DNA of 64,000 nt from Paraburkholderia bryophila. Lineage in GTDB: Bacteria; Pseudomonadota; Gammaproteobacteria; Burkholderiales; Burkholderiaceae. Below, in pieces: positions 40,862-50,037 of the stretch (positions are counted from its first letter, which is position 1; the number at the start of each line of letters is the position of its first letter). A program made the position numbers and the translations under genes. Location: NCBI RefSeq assembly GCF_003269035.1, contig NZ_QLTK01000032.1, positions 1 through 64,000 of the forward strand, in the 5' to 3' direction. Below the pieces are notes generated by a model, which was not told the origin of the DNA, made no database searches, and was given only the letters and a program-made list of their open reading frames with translations.

Positions 40862-43381
40862 ATGCGCGGGACACAGATCAGAAATCGGGCGGCTCAGCCC
40901 GTCATGGGGGTTCGCAGGACCATGCTGTCGATGGCCGTGCTGGCGCTCGCATTCAACGGCGCGGCATGGGCGCAGGGCCCGGCGGCGCCAGCTGATGCGA
41001 ACGACGCGGCCGCGGCCTCGGCTCAGCCGGATAGCGGACTGTCCGCCACGGCAGCCGGCAAGGCAACCACCACGACAAAGCAGACGGTCGCGGTCAACAC
41101 CGTGCAGCAGGACACGGTCGTCGTGACCGGCACGCGCACCGACACGAAGGCAAGCCAGAGCCTGACCCCGGTGGACGTGATCAGCGGCGCGCAATTGCGC
41201 GCCACCGGCCAGAACAATCTGCGCGATGCGCTGGTGCAACTGTCGCCGTCCATTTCGCACGAAACCTATGCGGGCGACGCCGCGTTGCTCACCGACGCGC
41301 TGACACTCCACGGTCTGAGCCCGGATCACGTCCTCGTGCTGGTGAACGGCAAGCGCCGCCATACCACCGCGAACATCGCGCTCGACGGCGGCCTGAACCA
41401 GGGCTCGACCGGCGTCGATATCGACATGATTCCGGTCGGTCTGATCGATCACATCGAAGTGCTGCGCGACGGCGCGGCGGCACAGTACGGCTCGGATGCG
41501 ATCGCCGGCGTCATCAACATCATCCTGAAGAAGAATTCGCGCGGCGGCGAGTTGCAGACCACCAACGGCCAGACCTATGCGGGCGACGGTTTCAGGAACG
41601 GCGAAACCGCAACGGTCGGGCTGGATCTCGGCGGTCAGGGCTTTCTGGATCTGAGCGCGGACTACAACCGTCAGAACCACACCGTGCGCACCGGGCCGGA
41701 CGATTACTTCGGCTCGTTCAAGCCCGGCCACGGCTACTACAATCCGATCGAAGGCGACCCGGCCAGCACACGCGAAGCGGTCGGCTACAACGCCGGCTAC
41801 TACCTCGGCGACGACGTCGAGCTGTACGGCTTCGGCACCTACGCGCACCGCAACGCACAGGCGTATCAGAACTACCGTCCGCCTTCGGTACTGCCGCAGG
41901 TCTATCCGAACGGCTTCGTGCCGGCGGAGACCGTCAACGAGAACGACTTCTCGGTGACCACCGGCATCAAAGGTCAGAATCTGTTCGGCTGGTCATGGGA
42001 CCTGAGTTCCACCTACGGTGGCGACCACGATGTGATCGGCATGACGAACTCCGCGAACACGGGACTGTTCGCCAGTCAGGGCTATACGCCGACCCGTTTC
42101 CACCTGGCCACCGTCAGCAACACGCAGTTGACCAACAACCTCGATTTCTCGCGCGCCTTCCAGTTGCCCGTGCTGCCGGCGCCGGTGAACGTGTCGTGGG
42201 GTGTCGAGCAGCGCCGCGAAACGTACACGGTGGGGGCGGGCGATCCCGCTTCGTACCTCGACGGCGGCTCGCAGGCCTTGCCGGGTCTCGCGCCCGTCAG
42301 CGCGAGCGACAACTCGCGCAACGTGGTCGGCACGTATATCGATCTGTCGACGCATCTCACGCCGCAATGGACCGTCGATCTGGCGGGACGCTTCGAGCAC
42401 TACAGCGACGTGGGCAATACCACCAACGGCAAGTTCTCGACGCGCTACGACTTCACCCCGGCCTTCGCCGTGCGCGGCAGTGTCAGCACCGGCTTCCGCG
42501 CGCCGTCGCTGGCCGAGCAGTACTACAGCAACATCAACGAATCGCCGGCCTCGGTGGAAGGTTTGCTGGCGGCCAACTCGGGCGCGGCCAGACTGATCGG
42601 CGCCGCGCCGCTGAAGTCGGAGAAGTCGACCAACTACAACCTCGGCTTCGTGCTGACGCCGGTCAAGGGCCTGCACCTGGCGCTCGACGCGTACCAGATC
42701 GATATCCGCAACCGCATCGTCGAAGGCGGCACGGCCTCGGGCGCGGCCGCGATCGCCGCGATGCAGGCTGCGGGTTTGTCGGTGCCGGGTTCGATTCCGG
42801 CCTCGGCCGTGTCGGCGAGCTACTTCACCAACGGCGCGAACACGCGCACGCGCGGACTCGATCTGACCGGCACCTATCACACCGGCTTCGGCGCGTTCGG
42901 GCAGGTGGACTGGGATCTCGGCGTGAACATCAACACGACGTCGGTCACGCATATCGCGGCGGGCGCGAACGGCGCGCCGGAACTCAACGCGCAACAGATC
43001 GCGTGGCTGAGCACCTCGACGCCGAAGAACAAGATCATCGTCGGCGGCACCTGGCATCTCGACAAGTGGGGCGTGAGCCTGCACGAAACGCGCTTTGGAT
43101 CGACCTCTAGCGAGGAAACCTACATTGTCGGGCCGAATGCCTTTTCGACGACGCAGTTCCTGCACTTCGAGAATGCCGCCCGCTATATCACCGACGTCGA
43201 AGTCCGCTACGACGTGACGAAGAAATTCCAGATCGCGGTGGGGGCGAACAATCTGTTCGACGTTTATCCGAGCAAGCTGCCTTATGCCGCGCAACTCGAA
43301 GGCGCCCAATACGATTCGTTCGCGTCGACCACCGGCGTGAACGGCGGCTTCTATTACGCGCGCGCCCGCTACCTGTTCTGA
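40862..43381 (+). CDS. TonB-dependent outer-membrane receptor
   Basis: This 839-residue protein has a signal peptide (ending AAWAQG), a plug domain ('QQDTVVVTGTRTDTKASQSLTPVDVISGAQLRATGQNNLRDALVQLSPSI', 'ALTLHGLSPDHVLVLVNGKRRH', 'IEVLRDGAAAQYGSDAIAGVINIILKK') and a beta-barrel ending in 'YYARARYLF', the aromatic C-terminal signature for insertion. ATG 40862 gives the signal; the longer frame does not. It should take up a scarce ligand with the TonB-ExbBDD system 5 kb upstream. The neighbours suggest a sulfur-containing amino-acid derivative or its precursor, not a siderophore, though the latter cannot be excluded. Confidence 0.9.
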   Translation: MRGTQIRNRAAQPVMGVRRTMLSMAVLALAFNGAAWAQGPAAPADANDAAAASAQPDSGLSATAAGKATTTTKQTVAVNTVQQDTVVVTGTRTDTKASQSLTPVDVISGAQLRATGQNNLRDALVQLSPSISHETYAGDAALLTDALTLHGLSPDHVLVLVNGKRRHTTANIALDGGLNQGSTGVDIDMIPVGLIDHIEVLRDGAAAQYGSDAIAGVINIILKKNSRGGELQTTNGQTYAGDGFRNGETATVGLDLGGQGFLDLSADYNRQNHTVRTGPDDYFGSFKPGHGYYNPIEGDPASTREAVGYNAGYYLGDDVELYGFGTYAHRNAQAYQNYRPPSVLPQVYPNGFVPAETVNENDFSVTTGIKGQNLFGWSWDLSSTYGGDHDVIGMTNSANTGLFASQGYTPTRFHLATVSNTQLTNNLDFSRAFQLPVLPAPVNVSWGVEQRRETYTVGAGDPASYLDGGSQALPGLAPVSASDNSRNVVGTYIDLSTHLTPQWTVDLAGRFEHYSDVGNTTNGKFSTRYDFTPAFAVRGSVSTGFRAPSLAEQYYSNINESPASVEGLLAANSGAARLIGAAPLKSEKSTNYNLGFVLTPVKGLHLALDAYQIDIRNRIVEGGTASGAAAIAAMQAAGLSVPGSIPASAVSASYFTNGANTRTRGLDLTGTYHTGFGAFGQVDWDLGVNINTTSVTHIAAGANGAPELNAQQIAWLSTSTPKNKIIVGGTWHLDKWGVSLHETRFGSTSSEETYIVGPNAFSTTQFLHFENAARYITDVEVRYDVTKKFQIAVGANNLFDVYPSKLPYAAQLEGAQYDSFASTTGVNGGFYYARARYLF

Positions 43382-43537
43382 CGATTTGCTCATATGCAAA
43401 GCAAAATTTGCTCGAACGGAAGCGGGCGCGGATGACCATAATGGTTCAACGGTTTCGTTCGCCGCGTTCGGCGCTTTTTTCGGCTTACTTCCCCAACTCA
43501 TCCCCATGTACCTGGCGGTACACCAGGAGGGCTCGCT

Positions 43538-44539
43538 GTGTCCTATTCACTTTCGATTCTCGACAAGAGTCCCATCGCCGAGGGTAAAACGGCTCACGAC
43601 GCGTTGCGTTTCACGGTGCGTCTCGCGCAGCGTGCGGAGGCGTTGGGCTACCAGCGTTACTGGATCGCCGAGCATCACGGCGCGCCGGGCCTCGCGAGTT
43701 CCGCGCCGGAAATCGTCGTCTCGCATCTGCTCGCGCATACGTCGCGGATTCGGGTCGGCTCGGGCGGCGTGATGCTTCAGCATTACAGCCCGTTCAAGGT
43801 GGCCGAGTCGTTTCGCGTACTCGCTGCGCTGGCGCCGGGGCGCGTCGATCTCGGGGTCGGCAAGGCGCCCGGCGGACTGCCGCTGACCACGCGCGCGCTG
43901 CAGTGGTTTCACGACAAGGCGAAGAAACCCGACTTCGCGCACCAGCTCGCCGAACTCGACGCGTTCCTGAAGTGGGGCGTGGCCGAGGATCATCCGCTGG
44001 CCGGCGCGCTGGCGCTGCCGACGCCGCCCGAAGCGCCGCAACGCGTGCTGCTGGGCGGCAGTCCCGAGAGCGCCGCGCTCGCCGCGCAGCACGACTGGCA
44101 GTACTGCTACGCCGGCCATTTCAATGGCGACGAGGCCAACATCGAGCGTTCGTTCGACGCCTATCGCAACGTGACGGGCCGCACGCCGTTGCTCGCGGTC
44201 TATGCGTTCGCGGCGGAGTCGAAGGCCGAAGCACAACGTCAGGTCGGTGCGCTGCGGGTATTCAAGGTGCGCCTTGCCGGCGGCCAGACCGTGAATCTGC
44301 CGAGCCCGGAGGCGGCGGCGGAATTCGCCCGGCAGACCGGCGTGACCGACTTCCGGCTCGACGAGTTGCGGCCCCACGTGATTACCGGCACACCGGACGA
44401 CGTACGCGCCGAACTCGACGCCTTGCACGAACGCTTCGGGATCGAGGAATTCGTGATCGACACGCCGGTCGCGGATTACGCGCTGCGGCTCGCCTCGGTC
44501 GAAGCACTTGCCGGCACGCGGCAGACCGCCAGCGTCTGA
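43538..44539 (+). CDS. LLM-class flavin monooxygenase, MsnO8-type
   Basis: This 333-residue luciferase-like protein has the MsnO8-type start 'SYSLSILDKSPIAEGKTAHDALRFTVRLAQRAEALGYQRYWIAEHHG' and 'IRVGSGGVMLQHYSPFKVAESFRVLAALAPGRVDLGVGKAPGG'. It should use reduced FMN and oxygen. The Bacillus ytm operon encodes a similar protein beside its S-alkylcysteine monooxygenase. The start is GTG 43538, with CAGGAGG seven bases before it. It follows the receptor gene after 156 bases with no visible terminator and precedes a second LLM gene by 42 bases. Confidence 0.85.
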   Translation: MSYSLSILDKSPIAEGKTAHDALRFTVRLAQRAEALGYQRYWIAEHHGAPGLASSAPEIVVSHLLAHTSRIRVGSGGVMLQHYSPFKVAESFRVLAALAPGRVDLGVGKAPGGLPLTTRALQWFHDKAKKPDFAHQLAELDAFLKWGVAEDHPLAGALALPTPPEAPQRVLLGGSPESAALAAQHDWQYCYAGHFNGDEANIERSFDAYRNVTGRTPLLAVYAFAAESKAEAQRQVGALRVFKVRLAGGQTVNLPSPEAAAEFARQTGVTDFRLDELRPHVITGTPDDVRAELDALHERFGIEEFVIDTPVADYALRLASVEALAGTRQTASV

Positions 44540-44581
44540 GCGCCGCCGACTTCTTCCCATTCCCTTTTGACGGACCCCATC

Positions 44582-45904
44582 ATGACCCAGCGAAACCTCA
44601 CTTTCGGCATCATGCTGCACGGCGCAGGCGGCCACATGAATTCGTGGAAGCATCCCGCCGGTCCCGCGGACGCCAGCGTCAACCTCGACTTCATCACCGG
44701 CATCGCGCAGAAGGCCGAAGCCAACGGCGTGGCGTTCGCGTTCGTGGCCGACGGCCTCTATATCAACGAGAAATCGATCCCGCATTTTTTGAACCGCTTC
44801 GAGCCGATCTCGGTCCTGTCGGCGCTCGCGACCGCGACCTCGAAGATCGGTCTGGCCGGTACCTTGTCGACCTCGTACAGCCATCCGTTTACGGTGGCGC
44901 GGCAGTTCGCGTCGCTCGATCTGATCAGCGGCGGGCGGGCCGGATGGAATGTCGTGACGTCGCCGCTCGAAGGGTCGGCGAAGAACTACGGCGGCGAGCA
45001 TCCCGATCACGAACTGCGCTACGAGATCGCCGACGAATATCTGGAAGTGGTGCAAGGGCTGTGGGATAGCTGGGACGACGACGCCTTCGTGCGGGAACGC
45101 GACAGCGGCCGCTTCTTCGACCCGGAAAAACTGCACACGCTCGACCACAAGGGGCGTTTCTTCCAGGTCGCGGGGCCGTTGAACATTCAGCGCTCGCCGC
45201 AAGGCCAGCCGGTGATTTTCCAGGCCGGTTCGTCCGATTCGGGGATCGCGCTGGCCGGCAAATATGCGGACGCGGTGTTTACGCATTCGCCTTCGCTGGA
45301 GGAAACGAAGGTTTTCGCGCAACAGGTGCGGCACAGCGCGGTCGAGCATGGCCGCACGGCGGACGACGTGAAGATCTTTCCGGGCATCGGCCCGATCGTC
45401 GGCGCGACGGCGGAAGAAGCCGAGGCGAAGTATCGCGTGATCCGCGACCTGCTGACCGTGGACGATGCGCTCGCCTATCTGGGCCGTTTCTTCGAACACC
45501 ACGACTTTACGCAATACGAGCTCGACGCACCGTTCCCCGAGTTGGGCGAACTCGGTGCGAACAGTTTCCGTTCGACGACCGAGCGCATCAAGAACGAAGC
45601 GAAGCGCAAAGGCTCGACGCTGCGCGAGGTCGCACTCGAAGTGGCGACGCCGAAGTCGCAATTTATCGGCACCGGCGAGCAGATCGCCGACGAACTGATC
45701 CGCTGGTTCGACGCCGGCGCGGCCGACGGTTTCATTCTCGGCTTCCCGGCGCAGGCCGAAGGGCTCGACGATTTCGTGCGTTACGTGATTCCGGCGCTGG
45801 AGGCACGCGGCCGCTACAGCCGCACCCTGGCCGGCGCGACGCTGCGCGATCACCTGGGTCTGCCGCGCCGCGAAAGCCGCTATGCGGCTGCGGAAACCGC
45901 ATGA
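44582..45904 (+). CDS. NtaA/SnaA/DszA-type flavin monooxygenase, copy A
   Basis: This 440-residue LLM monooxygenase of the NTA/DszA group has 'LTFGIMLHGAGGHMNSWKHP', 'FVADGLYI', 'ISGGRAGWNVVTSPLEGSAKNYGG', 'YLEVVQGLWDSWDDDAFVRERDSGRFFDPEKLHTLDHKGRFFQVAGPLNIQRSPQGQPVIFQAGSS', and a C-terminal 'DHLGLPR'. YxeK and CmoJ, the C-S-bond-cleaving monooxygenases of S-(2-succino)cysteine salvage, belong to this group. It probably oxidises the N-acetylated S-substituted cysteine using FMNH2. ATG 44582 is preferred over a TTG five codons earlier. It is paralogous to the gene at 52075. Confidence 0.85.
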   Translation: MTQRNLTFGIMLHGAGGHMNSWKHPAGPADASVNLDFITGIAQKAEANGVAFAFVADGLYINEKSIPHFLNRFEPISVLSALATATSKIGLAGTLSTSYSHPFTVARQFASLDLISGGRAGWNVVTSPLEGSAKNYGGEHPDHELRYEIADEYLEVVQGLWDSWDDDAFVRERDSGRFFDPEKLHTLDHKGRFFQVAGPLNIQRSPQGQPVIFQAGSSDSGIALAGKYADAVFTHSPSLEETKVFAQQVRHSAVEHGRTADDVKIFPGIGPIVGATAEEAEAKYRVIRDLLTVDDALAYLGRFFEHHDFTQYELDAPFPELGELGANSFRSTTERIKNEAKRKGSTLREVALEVATPKSQFIGTGEQIADELIRWFDAGAADGFILGFPAQAEGLDDFVRYVIPALEARGRYSRTLAGATLRDHLGLPRRESRYAAAETA

Positions 45905-45938
45905 ACCAGGACGCTTTGCAACGCAGGAGGGCAGCATC

Positions 45939-47801
45939 ATGAGCGACACCACCACGCCGTTTGCCGGCTCCGCGCACGCGGGGCATGTGCCTGACCCCGC
46001 CGAACGGCACGAGTACGCGCACTACCGGATCGTGCCCACGCGGCATCACGCGCGGACCGCCGGCACGGCGCTGGCCGTCGTGCTGATCGGGCTCTTCCTG
46101 AACTCGGTGCTGGGCAATCCGCGCTGGGGCTGGGGCGTTTTCTCGGCATGGTTTTTTGCGGAACCGGTGCTGTCGGGTCTCGGGCGCACGCTGGTGCTGA
46201 CGGCGCTCGGCGCGCTGTTCGGCTTCGCCCTGGCCACGCCGCTCGCGCTCGCGCGGGTGTCGGGGTCGCCCTTGCTCGCCGGTTGCGCGTGGGCGTTCAT
46301 CTGGCTGTTCCGCTCGATTCCGCTGATCGTGCTGCTGCTTCTGCTGAACAACCTGGGTTATCTGTACGAGACCATCTGGATCGGCGTGCCGTTCACACAT
46401 ATCGCGCTGCTGAACCAATCGACCACCGATCTGATCAGCCCGTTCTTCGCGGCGGTGCTCGGGCTCACGCTGAACCACGCGGCGTTCGCGGCCGAAGCGA
46501 TTCGCGGCGGGCTGCTGTCGGTCGATCACGGGCAGCGTGAGGCGGCCGCCGCGCTCGGCTTGCCGGGTGGACGTCAGGTGCGGCGCATCGTGCTGCCGCA
46601 GGCCATGCGCGCGATCCTGCCGACCGCGTTCAACGATGTGATCGGCCTCGCGAAAGGCACCTCGGTGGTTTATATCCTGGCGATGCCGGACCTGTTCTAC
46701 ACGGTGCAGATCATCTATCACCGCAACCTGGAGGTGATTCCGCTGCTGATGGTTGCGACCGTCTGGTATCTGATCATCCTGACCGTGCTGTCGGCGATTC
46801 AGGTGCATATCGAGCGGTACTTCGCGCGTGGCGCGACGCGCGAACAGGTGGCGGTGTCGCCGTTGAGCGCGCTGTTCGGGCGCTGGCTCGGTGCGCGGAA
46901 CGATGCACGGGTGGGGCGGCTGGCGCAGGCAAACGCGTCGCCGCGCGCGGTGAGCGTGGTGAGTGCTTCAGGAGCGTCAAGCGGCTCAAGCGCCTCAAGC
47001 GCGGCCGAAGCGGAAGCGGCGGGCTGGGCGCAGCGGCGGGTCGGCGGGCGGGTCGGGATTCACAACCTGTCGAAGAGCTTCGGCGCGCTGAAAGTGCTCG
47101 ACGACATCTCGCTGTCGGTCGCATCGGGAAGCGTCACGGTCATCCTCGGACAATCGGGCTCGGGCAAGTCGACGCTGCTGCGTACGATCAACCATCTCGA
47201 ACGCGTGGACGACGGCTTTATCGATATCGACGGTGAGCTGGTCGGCTATCGGCGCGATGGCCGCACGCTCTACGAACTCCGGGAAAAAGACATCTTGCGA
47301 CGCCGGCGCGCCGACGTCGGGATGGTGTTTCAGAGCTTCAATCTGTTCCCGCATCTGAACGTGCTCGGCAACCTGATCGAAGCGCCGTTGGCGGCCGGTG
47401 TGCCGCGTGCTCGGGCCGAGGCCGAGGCGCGCGTGCTGCTCGCGCGCGTGGGACTCGCCGACAAGGCCGACGCGTGGCCGCGCCAGTTGTCCGGTGGCCA
47501 GCAACAACGCGTGGCGATTGCCCGCGCCTTGGCGTTGAAACCGAAAGTGCTGCTGTTCGACGAACCGACTTCCGCGCTCGACCCCGAACTCGTCAACGAG
47601 GTGCTCGATGTGATCCGTCAACTCGCCCGTTCCGGCACGACGCTGATCGTCGTGACGCACGAGATCGGCTTTGCGCGCGAAGTGGCCGACACGATCGTAT
47701 TCATGGACGGCGGGCGCATCGTCGAATCCGGTCCGCCGGCGAACGTGCTGGGCGACCCGGCTCATCCGCGCACGCGCGAGTTTCTATCGAAGGTGCTGTG
47801 A
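45939..47801 (+). CDS. Fused amino-acid ABC permease-ATPase
   Basis: This 620-residue protein joins two normally separate importer subunits. Residues about 30-300 are a HisM/GlnP-type permease with the EAA loop 'QREAAAALGLPGGRQVRRIVLPQAMRAILPTAFNDVIGLAKGTSVVYI'. A linker rich in Ser/Ala/Gly (about 330-365) follows, then a GlnQ-type ATPase with GQSGSGKST, LSGGQQQR and VLLFDEPTS. Amino-acid importers use two permeases and two ATPases, so a homodimer of this fusion would be complete. AGGAGGG precedes ATG 45939. The binding-protein gene follows after 4 bases. Confidence 0.9.
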   Translation: MSDTTTPFAGSAHAGHVPDPAERHEYAHYRIVPTRHHARTAGTALAVVLIGLFLNSVLGNPRWGWGVFSAWFFAEPVLSGLGRTLVLTALGALFGFALATPLALARVSGSPLLAGCAWAFIWLFRSIPLIVLLLLLNNLGYLYETIWIGVPFTHIALLNQSTTDLISPFFAAVLGLTLNHAAFAAEAIRGGLLSVDHGQREAAAALGLPGGRQVRRIVLPQAMRAILPTAFNDVIGLAKGTSVVYILAMPDLFYTVQIIYHRNLEVIPLLMVATVWYLIILTVLSAIQVHIERYFARGATREQVAVSPLSALFGRWLGARNDARVGRLAQANASPRAVSVVSASGASSGSSASSAAEAEAAGWAQRRVGGRVGIHNLSKSFGALKVLDDISLSVASGSVTVILGQSGSGKSTLLRTINHLERVDDGFIDIDGELVGYRRDGRTLYELREKDILRRRRADVGMVFQSFNLFPHLNVLGNLIEAPLAAGVPRARAEAEARVLLARVGLADKADAWPRQLSGGQQQRVAIARALALKPKVLLFDEPTSALDPELVNEVLDVIRQLARSGTTLIVVTHEIGFAREVADTIVFMDGGRIVESGPPANVLGDPAHPRTREFLSKVL

Positions 47802-47805
47802 CCGT

Positions 47806-48834
47806 ATGCGACAAAGACAACGACGACAACCACAAGCACAAGCACAAGCCGGCACGCCGAATCGGAACCCGACCCGATCGCACCCGCCACGCCGTCGCTT
47901 TCTGTGCGAGCTGGCCGCGCTGACCGCCATGCCGCTCGCCTGGCATGCCGGCATCGCGCAGGCAGCGGCGCAGGCGGCGCAGACTTTCGACTTCAGCGCG
48001 GAACAGAAAGGCCGCGTGCGCGCCCCGAAAGATCCGGATGCGTCGCGCGCCGCCCTGGCCTACCGTTTCGTCACGCCCGGCGTGTTCACGGTGGCGGTGG
48101 CGCCGGCCGCGCCGCCCATCGCCACCTATGCGACCGATGCGCATAGCGTGGTGGGCGCCGATCCCGACTACGCCCAACTGCTGGCCGATGCGCTCGGTCT
48201 GCGGCTGCAACTGGTGCCGGTCGCGTGGGCCGACTGGCCGCTCGGTCTGACGTCGGGCCGCTACGACGCCGTGATCTCGAACGTCGGCGTGACCGAGGCG
48301 CGTAAGAAGAAGTTCGACTTCACGACTTACCGGCTCGGCCTGCACGGCTTCTACGTGCGCAACGACAGTCCGATCAAGGCGATCCGCGAGCCGCGTGATA
48401 TCGCCGGCTTGCGGATCGTCACTAATTCCGGGACGATCCAGGAGCACATCCTGCTCGAATGGAACCGGCGCAACGTGGCACAAGGCCTGAAAGCGGCCAC
48501 GCTGCAGTACTACGACGACGACCCCGCATCGGGGCGACTCGCGTTGCTGTCGGGCCGGGTGGACGCGATCCTCAATCCGGATGCGCAACTGGCGTACGAG
48601 GCCGCCACGCAAGGGCAGACCCGGCGCGTCGGTACGGTCAACGCGGGCTGGCCGCTCAAGGCCGACGTCGCGATCGCGACGCGCAAGGGCAGCGGGCTCG
48701 CGCCGGCGCTGACGGCGGCGACCAACCGGCTGATCCGCGACGGCCAGTATCGCGCGGCGCTGACGCGCTGGGGCGTGCAGGCCCAAGCCGTCGACCATTC
48801 GGAAACCAATCCGCCGGGCTATCCGGATGTGTGA
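47806..48834 (+). CDS. Amino-acid-type ABC substrate-binding protein, copy B
   Basis: This 342-residue periplasmic binding protein is paralogous to that at 39772 ('AVISNVGVTEARKKKFDFTTYRLGLHGFYVRNDSPIKAIREPRDIAGLRIVTNSG'). Its N-terminus is unusual. A Gln/Arg/His-rich stretch of about 30 residues precedes 'HPPRRRFLCELAALTAMPLAWHAGIAQA', where RRxFL followed by a hydrophobic segment resembles a twin-arginine signal. It may thus be exported folded. It is placed 4 bases behind the fused permease-ATPase, its obvious partner. Confidence 0.85.
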   Translation: MRQRQRRQPQAQAQAGTPNRNPTRSHPPRRRFLCELAALTAMPLAWHAGIAQAAAQAAQTFDFSAEQKGRVRAPKDPDASRAALAYRFVTPGVFTVAVAPAAPPIATYATDAHSVVGADPDYAQLLADALGLRLQLVPVAWADWPLGLTSGRYDAVISNVGVTEARKKKFDFTTYRLGLHGFYVRNDSPIKAIREPRDIAGLRIVTNSGTIQEHILLEWNRRNVAQGLKAATLQYYDDDPASGRLALLSGRVDAILNPDAQLAYEAATQGQTRRVGTVNAGWPLKADVAIATRKGSGLAPALTAATNRLIRDGQYRAALTRWGVQAQAVDHSETNPPGYPDV

Positions 48835-48904
48835 ACCGGGCGGTGCGTGGCCCGCTTTCCGTGTTACCGACACGAACATTTTCCGCGCGACGCCAACGCC
48901 ATTT

Positions 48905-48941
48905 CAGAACGACAACGCAGAACGACAACCAGAACGACAAC
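48905..48941 (+). repeat. Triplicated 12-bp direct repeat before an LLM gene
   Basis: CAGAACGACAAC occurs three times (48905-48916, 48918-48929, 48930-48941), ending 10 bases before the start codon at 48952. The ribosome-binding stretch GAGGTCC follows directly, so the repeat lies in the leader of the LLM gene. Confidence 0.75.
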
Positions 48942-48951
48942 GAGGTCCACT

Positions 48952-50034
48952 ATGTGCGCGGTTCGCATCGATCATCTTGCTTTCCTGACGCCGGGTAATT
49001 ATCCCGACGACGCGCCGCTGGCCGGCTTCGAGCGCACGCTCGACCTGTTCGGCGTCGGCGAGTCGCTCGGCTACGACAGCGCGTGGGTACGTCAGCGACA
49101 TCTGGAGCGCGCGGTGTCGTCGGCCGCGACGTTTCTCGCGGCGGCGAGCCAGCGCACCACGCGCATTGGGCTCGGCGCGGCGGTGATCCAGATGGGTTAC
49201 GAGAATCCGTTCCGGCTCGCCGAAGATCTGGCCACCGTCGACGTGCTGTCGCACGGCCGCCTGAATATCGGATTGAGCGCGGGTGCGCCCGCGCACGGCA
49301 TTCTGCTCGGCGAGCGGCTGTTCGATGCCAATCCCGAGTTGATCGACTTTTCGCACGCGCGTGTCGAGCGGTTGCGCCGCAATCTGGCGGGCGAATGGCT
49401 CGGCGCTGAAGACAGTTTCGTCGAATCGGCGGCGGGTCGGGTACGGCCGCGCGTGAGTCCGTACGCACCGGGGTTGACGGATCGGCTCTGGTACGGCGGC
49501 GGCTCGCGGCGTTCGATCGAATGGGCTGGCCGTAACGGCTTCAATCTGCTGATCGGCAACATCACGACCGGCGAGGGCACCGACAACTATCGCGACGCGC
49601 AGGTGAACCAGCTCGACCTGTTCCGTGCGCACTGGCGCGAGACGCGGGCGCCGCGCATCGCGCTGGGCCGCGTGATCGTGCCGACGGATGGCGCCGATGC
49701 CCGCACCCGGCAGCGCTATCGCGAGTTCGCCGAAGCGCGCCACGCTCGTACGCTGGCGCCGCAGGGCGAGCGGCGCACGCTGTTCGTGCCGGACCTGGTG
49801 GGATCGGCCGATGAAATCGTCGCTCGTCTGCTGGAGGATCCCGTGCTCGGACAGGTAAGCGAACTGCGGATCGAGTTGCCGTATGATCTGCCGTTCGAGA
49901 ACTACCAGCAGATCCTCGAAGACGTCGTCACGCGCGTTGCCCCTGAACTGGGCTGGCAGCCGGCCGACGCGCAGGTTTCGCCACTCACCACACCTGCTGA
50001 ACTGCCGGTTCGTTACGCGCAGGCAAGGAGATAG
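48952..50034 (+). CDS. LLM-class flavin-dependent monooxygenase, third type
   Basis: This 360-residue luciferase-like protein has 'VRIDHLAFLTPGNYPDDAPLAGFERTLDLFGVGESLGYDSAWVRQRHLERAVSSAATFLAAASQRTTRIGLGAAVIQMGYENPFRLAEDLATVDVLSHGRLNIGLSAGAP'. It is the LLM-fold member of the operon that is neither MsnO8- nor NtaA-type. It should use reduced flavin and oxygen, perhaps on a second S-compound or as a partner to the NtaA enzymes. The start at 48952 follows the triplicated repeat. The GNAT gene begins 3 bases after its stop. Confidence 0.8.
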   Translation: MCAVRIDHLAFLTPGNYPDDAPLAGFERTLDLFGVGESLGYDSAWVRQRHLERAVSSAATFLAAASQRTTRIGLGAAVIQMGYENPFRLAEDLATVDVLSHGRLNIGLSAGAPAHGILLGERLFDANPELIDFSHARVERLRRNLAGEWLGAEDSFVESAAGRVRPRVSPYAPGLTDRLWYGGGSRRSIEWAGRNGFNLLIGNITTGEGTDNYRDAQVNQLDLFRAHWRETRAPRIALGRVIVPTDGADARTRQRYREFAEARHARTLAPQGERRTLFVPDLVGSADEIVARLLEDPVLGQVSELRIELPYDLPFENYQQILEDVVTRVAPELGWQPADAQVSPLTTPAELPVRYAQARR

Positions 50035-50037
50035 GGT

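Noticed and set aside
41993..43507. 504-codon antisense frame
   Set aside because: It is opposite the TonB receptor, whose barrel motifs are clear; the antisense product is Arg/Val/Ala-rich without motifs.
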